Source: an uncultured Mollicutes bacterium
GTDB taxonomy: Bacteria; Bacillota_I; Bacilli_A; RFN20; CAG-826
Direction of reading: 5' to 3'
Assembly (NCBI GenBank): GCA_937893635.1
Contig: CALBGF010000053.1
Span: 1-22,889, forward strand
DNA: 22,889 bases
Shown here: positions 1 to 4,935 of the stretch, one piece after another
Layout: each line of letters opens with the position of its first letter
Position numbering within the stretch: the stretch's first letter is position 1
Made by a program: the position numbers and the translations under genes
The notes under the pieces: generated by a model
Database searches by the model: none
Told to the model about the DNA's origin: nothing
Seen by the model: only the letters and a program-made list of their open reading frames with translations

Positions 1-18
1 TTTTGAAACTTGTTCCAT
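1..18 (-). CDS. 5' end of a leftward gene, cut by the window edge
   Basis: Reading the minus strand, an ATG at 18-16 opens a frame MEQVSK that runs off the window. It is preceded by an AGGTGA ribosome binding site (complement of 23-28) with normal spacing. Only six codons are visible, so no product can be named. The call rests on the start codon plus the Shine-Dalgarno match. Confidence 0.4.
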
Positions 19-90
19 AAAATCACCTACATTATTTTAAACCAAAAGTTAATGTGGGTCACTAATAAAATAAAATATTTTAAGCTTTTT

Positions 91-120
91 TTCGAAAAAC
101 AAAAAACCTACCACTATATT
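91..120 (+). promoter_or_regulatory. Candidate promoter of the toxin-like mRNA
   Basis: A TTCGAA (-35-like, 91-96) and TATATT (-10-like, 115-120) are separated by 18 bp. Transcription would start near 127, just before a hairpin at the RNA 5' end. The -35 match is weak, so this is a guess supported mainly by its position before the structured leader. Confidence 0.35.
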
Positions 121-126
121 ATTAAT

Positions 127-230
127 GAGCAGATGAAAAAGTCTGCCGGTTAGGAGGAAAAATAGTGTTTGTCGTTATCAAGGGAGATGTATTTACTTGA
201 TAATGTTGGTACTTAGTTATATATCTGAGC
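127..230 (+). promoter_or_regulatory. Structured leader of the toxin-like gene (two hairpins and a strong Shine-Dalgarno)
   Basis: The leader holds a GCAGA/TCTGC hairpin (129-133 with 142-146) and an AGGAGG at 152-157. A second hairpin pairs TTATCAAG (175-182) with CTTGATAA (196-203). The AGGAGG is correctly spaced before a GTG at 165, which opens an 11-codon frame ending at TGA (198-200), followed at once by TAA. This frame is in register with the hydrophobic peptide that begins at 231. Such 5' structures usually delay or block translation of type I toxins. Whether the mini-frame is translated is unknown. Confidence 0.4.
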
Positions 231-305
231 ATGGAATTTTTATTATTCATAGCTCTAGTAATAATTCTTGTCTTAGTGACAGACGGAAAAAAGCATAAAA
301 AATAG
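231..305 (+). CDS. 24-residue hydrophobic peptide, candidate type I toxin
   Basis: An ATG at 231 encodes 24 residues: a short acidic start (ME), one uninterrupted hydrophobic stretch of about 15 residues rich in Leu, Ile and Val, then a polar basic tail (TDGKKHKK) and TAG. Size, single membrane segment and positive C-terminus match the general build of type I toxins such as Fst, Ibs and TxpA. I see no clear sequence identity to any one of them. Its surroundings add weight: a structured leader, a bidirectional terminator 40 bp downstream, a 14-bp repeat on each side of that terminator, and an opposing promoter candidate. The weak point is the lack of a Shine-Dalgarno directly before the ATG; the nearest good one, at 152-157, serves an upstream 11-codon frame. 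The same DNA also holds a 31-codon frame from 203, which looks less peptide-like. The toxin role is inference. Confidence 0.5.
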   Translation: MEFLLFIALVIILVLVTDGKKHKK

Positions 306-312
306 TAACTAA

Positions 313-326
313 CGTTACCGACACTA
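313..326 (+). repeat. 14-bp direct repeat, copy 1
   Basis: CGTTACCGACACTA occurs here between the toxin-like stop codon and the terminator, and again at 380-393 on the other side. In Fst/par-type loci, direct repeats let convergent sense and antisense RNAs pair at a second site besides the terminator. The identity of the repeats is seen directly; the role is inferred. Confidence 0.8.
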
Positions 327-345
327 GTAAATATTTCTCTTAATT

Positions 346-379
346 AAAAGGCCAGTGACTCACACCCACTGACCTTTTT
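346..379. terminator. Bidirectional intrinsic terminator of the toxin/antitoxin-like locus
   Basis: AAAAGG-C-CAGTG (346-357) pairs with CACTG-A-CCTTTT (367-378) around a 9-nt loop, with one C/A mismatch. A T run follows on the plus strand, and TTTTAATT follows on the minus strand. It would end both a rightward toxin-like mRNA and a leftward antisense RNA. Confidence 0.75.
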
Positions 380-393
380 CGTTACCGACACTA
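380..393 (+). repeat. 14-bp direct repeat, copy 2
   Basis: This is a perfect second copy of CGTTACCGACACTA, 67 bp after copy 1 and immediately after the T-run of the terminator. It falls in the 5' part of the predicted leftward RNA. Confidence 0.8.
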
Positions 394-506
394 TTAGTTT
401 ATGCTATGAATTAGCGAATTACAATAGTTTATGTAAATTTATGTGAATTTGTTAGTTAAATAAGTCAATGTTACAACCGCTAAAATTACCATTAACACAA
501 AAGTAA

Positions 507-522
507 TATCAAATAAGATAAA
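507..522 (+). promoter_or_regulatory. AraC-type operator candidate upstream of the MATE gene
   Basis: TATCAAATAAGATAAA differs by one base from the motif before the GH43 operon (3725-3740) and by two from the one before the long operon (9885-9900). It ends 6 bp before the -35 box at 529, a typical activator position. The spacing to -35 differs from the other two sites, so membership of the same regulon is less sure. Confidence 0.4.
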
Positions 523-528
523 TCAACA

Positions 529-556
529 TTGAATTAAATTTTTCTTGTTTTATAAT
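529..556 (+). promoter_or_regulatory. Promoter of the MATE transporter gene
   Basis: TTGAAT (529-534) and a perfect TATAAT (551-556) are separated by 16 bp. They precede the GAGGTGGAG ribosome binding site (566-574) and the ATG at 577. Confidence 0.7.
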
Positions 557-576
557 TCATCCGTTGAGGTGGAGTT

Positions 577-1995
577 ATGAACGCTTTTAAGAAAATGTTT
601 CAACCAATAGATTTAACAAAGAATAGACCTTATAAAGTAATGCTTGCATTTGCTTTACCAGTGTTTTTATCTTTACTATTATCTAACGCTTTTTCGCTTA
701 TCAATTCTTTAGTTCTTAAAGTAACAGTGGGAGGTAACGCAGTTACTTCCATTAGTGCTACTGGAAGTATATCAGTTATTTTATTTAATTTTGCATATGG
801 GTGTAGTAATGGCTTTTCAGTAATTTCCGCTAATAAAAGAGGAGAACATAATGAAAATGCCATCAAAAAGATATTTATTAATGCATTATTTTTGGCCTTT
901 TTAATAGGAATTATTATTACTATTATTGGACTAATATTTTATAAAGATTTAATTACATTTCTAAAAGTAGATGCTATATATGTTAATATGGCTGAACAAT
1001 ACTATCAAATTATTTTACTATCATTTATTTTTATGTTACTAAGCAATTATTTATCAAATTTTTTACGTGGCATGGGTGATTCAGTTTTTCCTTTATTTAT
1101 TTCCATTATTACAACAATAAGTAATATTGCTTTTGCGTTCTTATTGACTGGAGTAATTAAATTAAATACTCGAGGTGTGGCAATTGCAACAGCATTATCA
1201 AATGTAGTTAATGTTATTATTTCTTTTATTTATATTTTTAAAAAATACTCTTTTGTTAAATTTGGTTTTAAAGAGATAAAACTAGAAACAAATATTATTA
1301 AAGATTTGTTGAAAATGGGATTACCACTAGGAGTTCAATGGTCAATCTTATTTATTGGAAGTTTTATACAAAGTAGAACAATAAATGGCTTTGGACGCTT
1401 TGCTACTAAAGCAGTAAGTTGTTATGCGCCAATTGAAACATATTTAACAATTCCGTTTTCTTCACTTTCAACAACAACTTTAGCTTTCATGTCTCAAAAT
1501 TATGGGGCAAATAACAAAACTAGAATTAAGCAAGGAATAAGGACATCATTAACAATTGTTTTAATTGCTTATTTAATTGTTTGTATTGTTGGATTTAGCA
1601 TTTATAAATATACACCTTATATTTTCTTACCAAAAGAAGATGTAAATGAAGAAGTAATGTATTTTGCTACAACTTATTTAAAAGTATTGATACCATGTCT
1701 AATTTTGCAAGGATGTTTGACTTCGTTTAGATCAACTTTATTAGGAATTAAAAAACCACTTCTTCCTCTTATTAGCGGAATAGGTGAATTATTAGCAAGA
1801 ATTTCTATATGCTTATTTTTACCTAGTATTATTGATGCTAGTAATCCAATTAGCCACAAGGCTTATTTAGGAATTTGTTTTGCTACACCAAGTGCTTGGT
1901 TGGTTAGCTTTTTAATTATGGGAATAAGTGTAATTTATTTTGTTTTTATAAAAAAAGAGCAAGTAACAGGACTTGCTCAAGATGATAATAATTAG
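577..1995 (+). CDS. MATE-family multidrug/toxin export protein
   Basis: A 472-residue integral membrane protein with about 12 hydrophobic segments in two similar halves, the usual length and layout of MATE (NorM/DinF-type) exporters. These use Na+ or H+ gradients to expel cationic drugs, metabolites or peptides across the cytoplasmic membrane. The opening stretch (KMFQPIDLTKNRPYKVMLAF) and the internal FLRGMGDSVFPLFIS and GIATA-like stretches fit the family, in which a conserved LRGxGD segment is common. The start is supported by GAGGTGGAG just upstream and a good promoter. The last 4 bp overlap the convergent SDR gene, and codons near 1951-1978 double as the SDR terminator. A copy of the AraC-type motif precedes its promoter, so it may export a by-product or antimicrobial linked to glycan use. 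The substrate is unknown. Confidence 0.88.
   Translation: MNAFKKMFQPIDLTKNRPYKVMLAFALPVFLSLLLSNAFSLINSLVLKVTVGGNAVTSISATGSISVILFNFAYGCSNGFSVISANKRGEHNENAIKKIFINALFLAFLIGIIITIIGLIFYKDLITFLKVDAIYVNMAEQYYQIILLSFIFMLLSNYLSNFLRGMGDSVFPLFISIITTISNIAFAFLLTGVIKLNTRGVAIATALSNVVNVIISFIYIFKKYSFVKFGFKEIKLETNIIKDLLKMGLPLGVQWSILFIGSFIQSRTINGFGRFATKAVSCYAPIETYLTIPFSSLSTTTLAFMSQNYGANNKTRIKQGIRTSLTIVLIAYLIVCIVGFSIYKYTPYIFLPKEDVNEEVMYFATTYLKVLIPCLILQGCLTSFRSTLLGIKKPLLPLISGIGELLARISICLFLPSIIDASNPISHKAYLGICFATPSAWLVSFLIMGISVIYFVFIKKEQVTGLAQDDNN
1951..1978 (-). terminator. Intrinsic terminator of the SDR gene, inside the MATE coding sequence
   Basis: GAGCAAGT (1957-1964) pairs perfectly with ACTTGCTC (1971-1978) around a 6-nt loop. 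On the minus strand the hairpin is followed by six T (complement of 1951-1956). There is no T run on the plus side, so it acts only for leftward transcripts from the SDR gene. It lies within the last codons of the MATE gene. Confidence 0.75.
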
Positions 1996-2756
1996 TTACT
2001 TTCTGTTCCTCGAGTAGCTAAATGTCTACCGCCATCAACAATTAAGTCATGGCCAGTAATAAATCTAGCCTTATCTGATGCTAAAAACATAATAGCATTA
2101 GTAATATCACGTGGAGAAGGTGTCATATGTAAGTAGTTCGTATGACTTAAATCTCCGCCAGTGGCGTTTTGTGTTGGAATCATACCTGGACATACACAGT
2201 TAACATTAATGCCAAATTTACCAACTTCTTTAGCCATTGATTTGCTCATAGATAATACTCCGCCTTTAGAAGCGCCATATTCGCTATGCATAACATGTCC
2301 TTCTAATCCAACGACGGAAGAAGTATTAATGATTTTGCCACCATGTTTTGCTTCAATCATGTATTGTGTGCATTTACGGCAGAAGTAAAATGTACCAAAT
2401 AAATTAACTCCAATAATATTTTGGAATACTTCGTCACTTTGTTCATAAAATAAATGACGATTTTTTCTTGCTGAGCCACCAGCAAGATTAACTAAAATAT
2501 CAATTCTTCCAAAATCTTTAATGATTTGGTCAACACAAGCGTTAACTTCGGCAGAATGCAAAATATTAACAACATAAAGTTTAGCTTCTCCACCAAAACC
2601 TTTTACTTCTTCAATTACTTTTTTGCCTAATTCTTCATTGAAGTCAACAACTGCCACTTTAGCGCCACATTTTGCAAATTCTTTAACGCAATCTGAACCA
2701 ATGCCTCCTGCTCCTCCTGTAACAATTACAACTTTGTCTTTAAATTCATTTTCCAT
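1992..2756 (-). CDS. Short-chain dehydrogenase/reductase (SDR), NAD-type
   Basis: A 254-residue classical SDR, a cytoplasmic NAD(P)-dependent oxidoreductase of alcohols, sugars or acyl groups. Visible motifs are TGGAGGIG (13-20) for dinucleotide binding, Asp38 at the end of the second strand (favours NAD over NADP), NLAG (90-93, usual NNAG), Asn118, Ser146/147 and the catalytic YGASK (Tyr160, Lys164), then PGM (190-192). I chose the ATG at 2756 because AAGGAAGG lies just upstream and homology to SDRs begins there; an in-frame ATG 19 codons earlier has no such site. It is divergent from an AraC regulator 126 bp away. Relatives include gluconate 5-dehydrogenase-, FabG- and hydroxysteroid dehydrogenase-like enzymes. 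The sugar-utilisation context favours a sugar or polyol substrate, but this is inference. Confidence 0.88.
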   Translation of the reverse strand: MENEFKDKVVIVTGGAGGIGSDCVKEFAKCGAKVAVVDFNEELGKKVIEEVKGFGGEAKLYVVNILHSAEVNACVDQIIKDFGRIDILVNLAGGSARKNRHLFYEQSDEVFQNIIGVNLFGTFYFCRKCTQYMIEAKHGGKIINTSSVVGLEGHVMHSEYGASKGGVLSMSKSMAKEVGKFGINVNCVCPGMIPTQNATGGDLSHTNYLHMTPSPRDITNAIMFLASDKARFITGHDLIVDGGRHLATRGTESN

Positions 2757-2882
2757 AATTTTTTCCTTCCTTATAAAACTAGTATAAAAAGTGATGATGT
2801 TTTTAAAATACAAATAATGTTTATTTTTATAAAATTTGCTTTTTTTCTTTTTATGTTTTATTATGACTTTGGAGAAAAAATT
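2757..2882. promoter_or_regulatory. Divergent intergenic region between the SDR and AraC genes
   Basis: This very AT-rich 126-bp gap must hold both promoters. On the minus side a TATACT (around 2777-2782) could be a -10 box for the SDR gene, but no good -35 stands out. The TATCAAA-type motif found before the two carbohydrate operons is not present here, which argues against the same control for this pair. Confidence 0.4.
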
Positions 2883-3647
2883 ATGAAAAATATTTTTGTT
2901 AGCAATGTGAAATCGATAACTTGTCCATTTTCTTCTATCGGATCAGGCGGAAGAAGAGTAAATAGAAATAATCATGCAATTATATTTAAATTTGAGGGCG
3001 AAACTATTTATTTTTCTAATCAAAAAACGTATATTTCGAATGCTGAAAATATTGCTTTTTTGCCCAAAGGTTGCAATTATTCTTGGAAATCACAAATTGA
3101 AGGACACTTTTATTCTATAGAGTTTGAAGGTAATATTGATATAGATGAAATAAAAATATTTAAATACCAACATAAAGAAAAATTATTAAAAATATTTGCT
3201 AATTATGAATATGATTTATTAAATAATAAAGAAATAAAAGAATTTATCATGTTGAAATACACATATGAAATTTTATATGAATTGCTTACAGGTAATTTAA
3301 GCAAAAAGTATCATCCAACATCTAAAAAAGAAGATATGATAAAAATTTTAGAATATATTGATAAAAACATATCTCTACCATTATCTAATGAATTACTAGC
3401 TAAAAAATCTGGCTATAGTACATCATATTTTCGTAACATTTTTATTAAAACTATTGGGGTATCGCCGATGCAATATGTGACGCAAGTTCGTATGGAAAAA
3501 GCTGTTGAAATGCTAGAAAGCGACTATGGAACTATAACAAATTTAGCGTTTTCGTTAGGGTATGAAAATATCTATCATTTTTCTAATGCGTTTAAAAAGT
3601 ACTATGGAATGAGCCCTTTACAATATAAGAAGAAGTTAGATAAGTAA
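2883..3647 (+). CDS. AraC-family transcriptional regulator (first of two)
   Basis: A 254-residue regulator with an N-terminal sensing half (about 1-150, beta-rich, cupin-like in composition) and a C-terminal AraC DNA-binding domain (about 155-254). The latter carries two helix-turn-helix units: one around LANELLAKKSGYSTSYFRNIF-like residues, and a second ending in the family signature GYENIYHFSNAFKKYYGMSP. The start at 2883 is chosen because GGAG lies 8 bp upstream; an earlier in-frame ATG at 2817 has no ribosome site and adds a Phe-rich stretch from AT-rich DNA. It sits just before the GH43 operon and is related along its length to the regulator at 8999-9799. It most likely activates nearby sugar genes in response to a sugar ligand. 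The actual targets are inferred. Confidence 0.88.
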   Translation: MKNIFVSNVKSITCPFSSIGSGGRRVNRNNHAIIFKFEGETIYFSNQKTYISNAENIAFLPKGCNYSWKSQIEGHFYSIEFEGNIDIDEIKIFKYQHKEKLLKIFANYEYDLLNNKEIKEFIMLKYTYEILYELLTGNLSKKYHPTSKKEDMIKILEYIDKNISLPLSNELLAKKSGYSTSYFRNIFIKTIGVSPMQYVTQVRMEKAVEMLESDYGTITNLAFSLGYENIYHFSNAFKKYYGMSPLQYKKKLDK

Positions 3648-3694
3648 AAATATAATTAATTATTCTTGATTTTTACACTTAATATAATAATTAG

Positions 3695-3717
3695 AGCAAA
3701 AATATTGCTTATTTTTT
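3695..3717 (+). terminator. Weak terminator after the first AraC gene
   Basis: AGCAA (3695-3699) pairs with TTGCT (3705-3709) around a 5-nt loop and is followed by ATTTTTT. The stem is short, so it may be inefficient. It is the only terminator-like element between the regulator and the GH43 operon. Confidence 0.35.
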
Positions 3718-3724
3718 GGTTCTG

Positions 3725-3747
3725 TATCAAAAAAGATAAAAATATCA
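3725..3747 (+). promoter_or_regulatory. AraC-type operator candidate upstream of the GH43 operon
   Basis: TATCAAAAAAGATAAA (3725-3740) is followed by a second TATCA at 3743-3747. The same arrangement occurs at 9885-9908. The two TATCA halves are 18 bp apart here (19 there), close to two helical turns, as is usual for AraC half-sites. In both places the second half lies 14 bp before the proposed -35 box. Confidence 0.5.
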
Positions 3748-3756
3748 GTTTTGCCA

Positions 3757-3784
3757 TTTTCATATTTATGACTTTTATTAAAAT
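3757..3784 (+). promoter_or_regulatory. Proposed promoter of the GH43/GLUG operon
   Basis: TTTTCA (3757-3762) and TAAAAT (3779-3784) are 16 bp apart. Both boxes are imperfect, as expected for an activator-dependent promoter. TTGCCA at 3751 is an alternative -35 but would have poor spacing. The choice is helped by identical spacing to the TATCA half-site as at the 9918-9946 promoter. Confidence 0.4.
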
Positions 3785-3789
3785 AAGTG

Positions 3790-3803
3790 TGAAAGGGTTT
3801 TCA
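3790..3803 (+). promoter_or_regulatory. cre-like operator (CcpA or LacI-type repressor)
   Basis: TGAAAGGGTTTTCA matches the Bacillus cre consensus TGWAARCGYTWWCW at 13 of 14 positions; only the central C is G. It lies just downstream of the proposed -10 box, where a bound repressor would block transcription. This suggests carbon catabolite repression of the operon. Confidence 0.5.
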
Positions 3804-3810
3804 AGGTAAA

Positions 3811-3833
3811 GCTATATCATTATGGCTATATCA
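3811..3833 (+). repeat. Short tandem GCTATATCA repeats before the GH43 start
   Basis: GCTATATCA occurs at 3811-3819 and 3825-3833, a 14-bp period, ending 11 bp before the GH43 ATG. Each contains the TATCA core seen in the upstream operator candidates. They could be extra regulator half-sites or part of the translation start region. Confidence 0.45.
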
Positions 3834-3844
3834 AACAATGCTTT

Positions 3845-4753
3845 ATGAAATTAAATATTGAACAAAATCGTTCTCAGGGCGATCCATATGTAATTAAATC
3901 TAATGGTATTTATTATATGTATTCAACGCATGGTGAAGGAGTTCATCTATATTCTTCTAAAGATAAAATGAATTGGGACTATCGCGGAATAGTTTTTACT
4001 AAAATAGATGAAAAAGAATATTGGGCTCCCGCAGTTATTGAAATAGATAATAAGTTTTATATGTATGTATCTACCATGGGAATTAATGAAACGGATACAC
4101 ATAAGCAACGAATATTAGTTGCTGTTTCTGATAAACCAGATGATGAATTTAAATTTATTAAATACATTTTGGAACCATTCTCCATTGATCCGCATGTTGT
4201 TAAATCTGGTAATGACTTATACATTTTTTATTCTTTAAATGATTATGACGCTCCACGAGCAGGAACGCTTATCGTAGTTGATAAAATGAAATCACCTATT
4301 GAAGTTGAAGGACACCCTAAAGTGGTAGTGCGTGCAACATTAGATGAAGAAATATTTATGAGAGATCGCTTTAAAAAAGGACAACATTGGCACACTATTG
4401 AAGGAGCTTATTACTTTAGAAAAGGCGATTATCATTATGTTCTTTATTCCGGTAATTGCTTTAATAGTGAAAACTATTATATCGGCTATGCAGTAGCAAA
4501 AGGTGATACAGATAATTTATTAGAATTAGATTTTAAAAAATATCCAAATGACAATACTTATCATCCTTTATTAAGAAAGAATGATGAAGAAGAGGGCACT
4601 GGTCATAATTCAATGATTATTGAAGATGGACATTATTACATCATATATCATGGAAGAGATTATAACGCTTTCCAAAAAAATAAAGATGTACGTACAGCAA
4701 GAATATGTGAAATTGCTGTTAATAAAGAGGAACTAAAAGTTATCAAAAGATAG
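3845..4753 (+). CDS. Glycoside hydrolase family 43, cytoplasmic
   Basis: A 302-residue five-bladed beta-propeller enzyme of family GH43, which removes arabinofuranosyl or xylosyl units from glycans or oligosaccharides with inversion. The three acidic catalytic residues are visible in their usual contexts: Asp13 (GDPYV, general base), Asp115 (IDPHV, pKa modulator) and Glu186 (TIEGAYY, general acid). His254 (GHNSM) fits the conserved histidine near the active site. There is no signal peptide, so it acts inside the cell on imported oligosaccharides, unlike the lipoprotein GH43 at 14292. It begins an operon with the peptide and GLUG genes. The ATG has no clear Shine-Dalgarno. It overlaps by ATGA an 8-codon frame that starts at 3822, and two GCTATATCA repeats (3811-3819, 3825-3833) lie directly upstream, so initiation may be unusual. 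Exact sugar specificity cannot be read from sequence. Confidence 0.88.
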   Translation: MKLNIEQNRSQGDPYVIKSNGIYYMYSTHGEGVHLYSSKDKMNWDYRGIVFTKIDEKEYWAPAVIEIDNKFYMYVSTMGINETDTHKQRILVAVSDKPDDEFKFIKYILEPFSIDPHVVKSGNDLYIFYSLNDYDAPRAGTLIVVDKMKSPIEVEGHPKVVVRATLDEEIFMRDRFKKGQHWHTIEGAYYFRKGDYHYVLYSGNCFNSENYYIGYAVAKGDTDNLLELDFKKYPNDNTYHPLLRKNDEEEGTGHNSMIIEDGHYYIIYHGRDYNAFQKNKDVRTARICEIAVNKEELKVIKR

Positions 4754-4785
4754 CTTTATATAAAAAAAGAAAGGATAAAAAAATA

Positions 4786-4935
4786 ATGAAAAATTACAAA
4801 AAACCTATTTTAATTGTTGAGTTTATCGAATTAGAAGATGTTATTTTACAAAGTGCTATTGATGGTGTAGAAACTGTTGAAGGAAATAACACAATCGACA
4901 CTGATGTAAATATTACTTTCGGAGGTAACAAATAA
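4786..4935 (+). CDS. 49-residue small peptide, translationally coupled to the surface protein
   Basis: An ATG at 4786 follows AAAGGA (4770-4775) and encodes 49 residues. The start reads KNYKKPILIVEFIELEDVI, followed by QSA and a polar Asp/Asn/Thr/Gly-rich tail ending GGNK. The stop overlaps the ATG of the next gene by one base (TAATG), and its last codons supply the GGAGGT ribosome site (4921-4926) of that gene. This is strong evidence that it is translated in the operon. The pattern of Lys-Pro, a hydrophobic run, Glu-Asp-Val-Ile and a polar tail recalls tiny hypothetical proteins I associate with gut Firmicutes; I know of no established function. It has no signal peptide or cysteines. It could be a leader that tunes expression of the GLUG protein, or a peptide with a role of its own. 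Confidence 0.72.
   Translation: MKNYKKPILIVEFIELEDVILQSAIDGVETVEGNNTIDTDVNITFGGNK

Larger units (their letters stand above)
343..411 (-). ncRNA. Candidate antisense (antitoxin) RNA of about 70 nt
   Basis: On the minus strand a TTCACA -35 box (complement of 442-447) and a TGTAAT -10 box (complement of 418-423) are 18 bp apart. They would start an RNA near 411 that runs through repeat copy 2 and ends at the bidirectional terminator. The product would be about 70 nt, close to the size of RNA II in Fst/par systems. It would overlap the 3' end of the toxin-like mRNA and could also pair with repeat copy 1. The RNA itself is predicted, not observed. Confidence 0.38.

Noticed and set aside
203..298. 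Alternative 31-codon frame from ATG203 through the toxin-like region
   Set aside because: It has no ribosome site at proper distance and a mixed polar composition. The overlapping frame at 231 has a clear membrane-peptide pattern, so it is preferred.
630..866. Minus-strand frame of 78 codons inside the MATE gene
   Set aside because: It lies wholly within a well-supported membrane protein gene, has no ribosome site of note, and no recognisable domain.
2757..2813. Upstream start for the SDR (19 extra residues)
   Set aside because: Family similarity begins at the later ATG, which has AAGGAAGG in front. The extra residues come from the AT-rich promoter region.
2817..2882. Upstream start for the first AraC gene (22 extra residues)
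   Set aside because: The extra residues are a Phe-rich run from AT-rich DNA without a ribosome site. The ATG at 2883 has GGAG at good distance.
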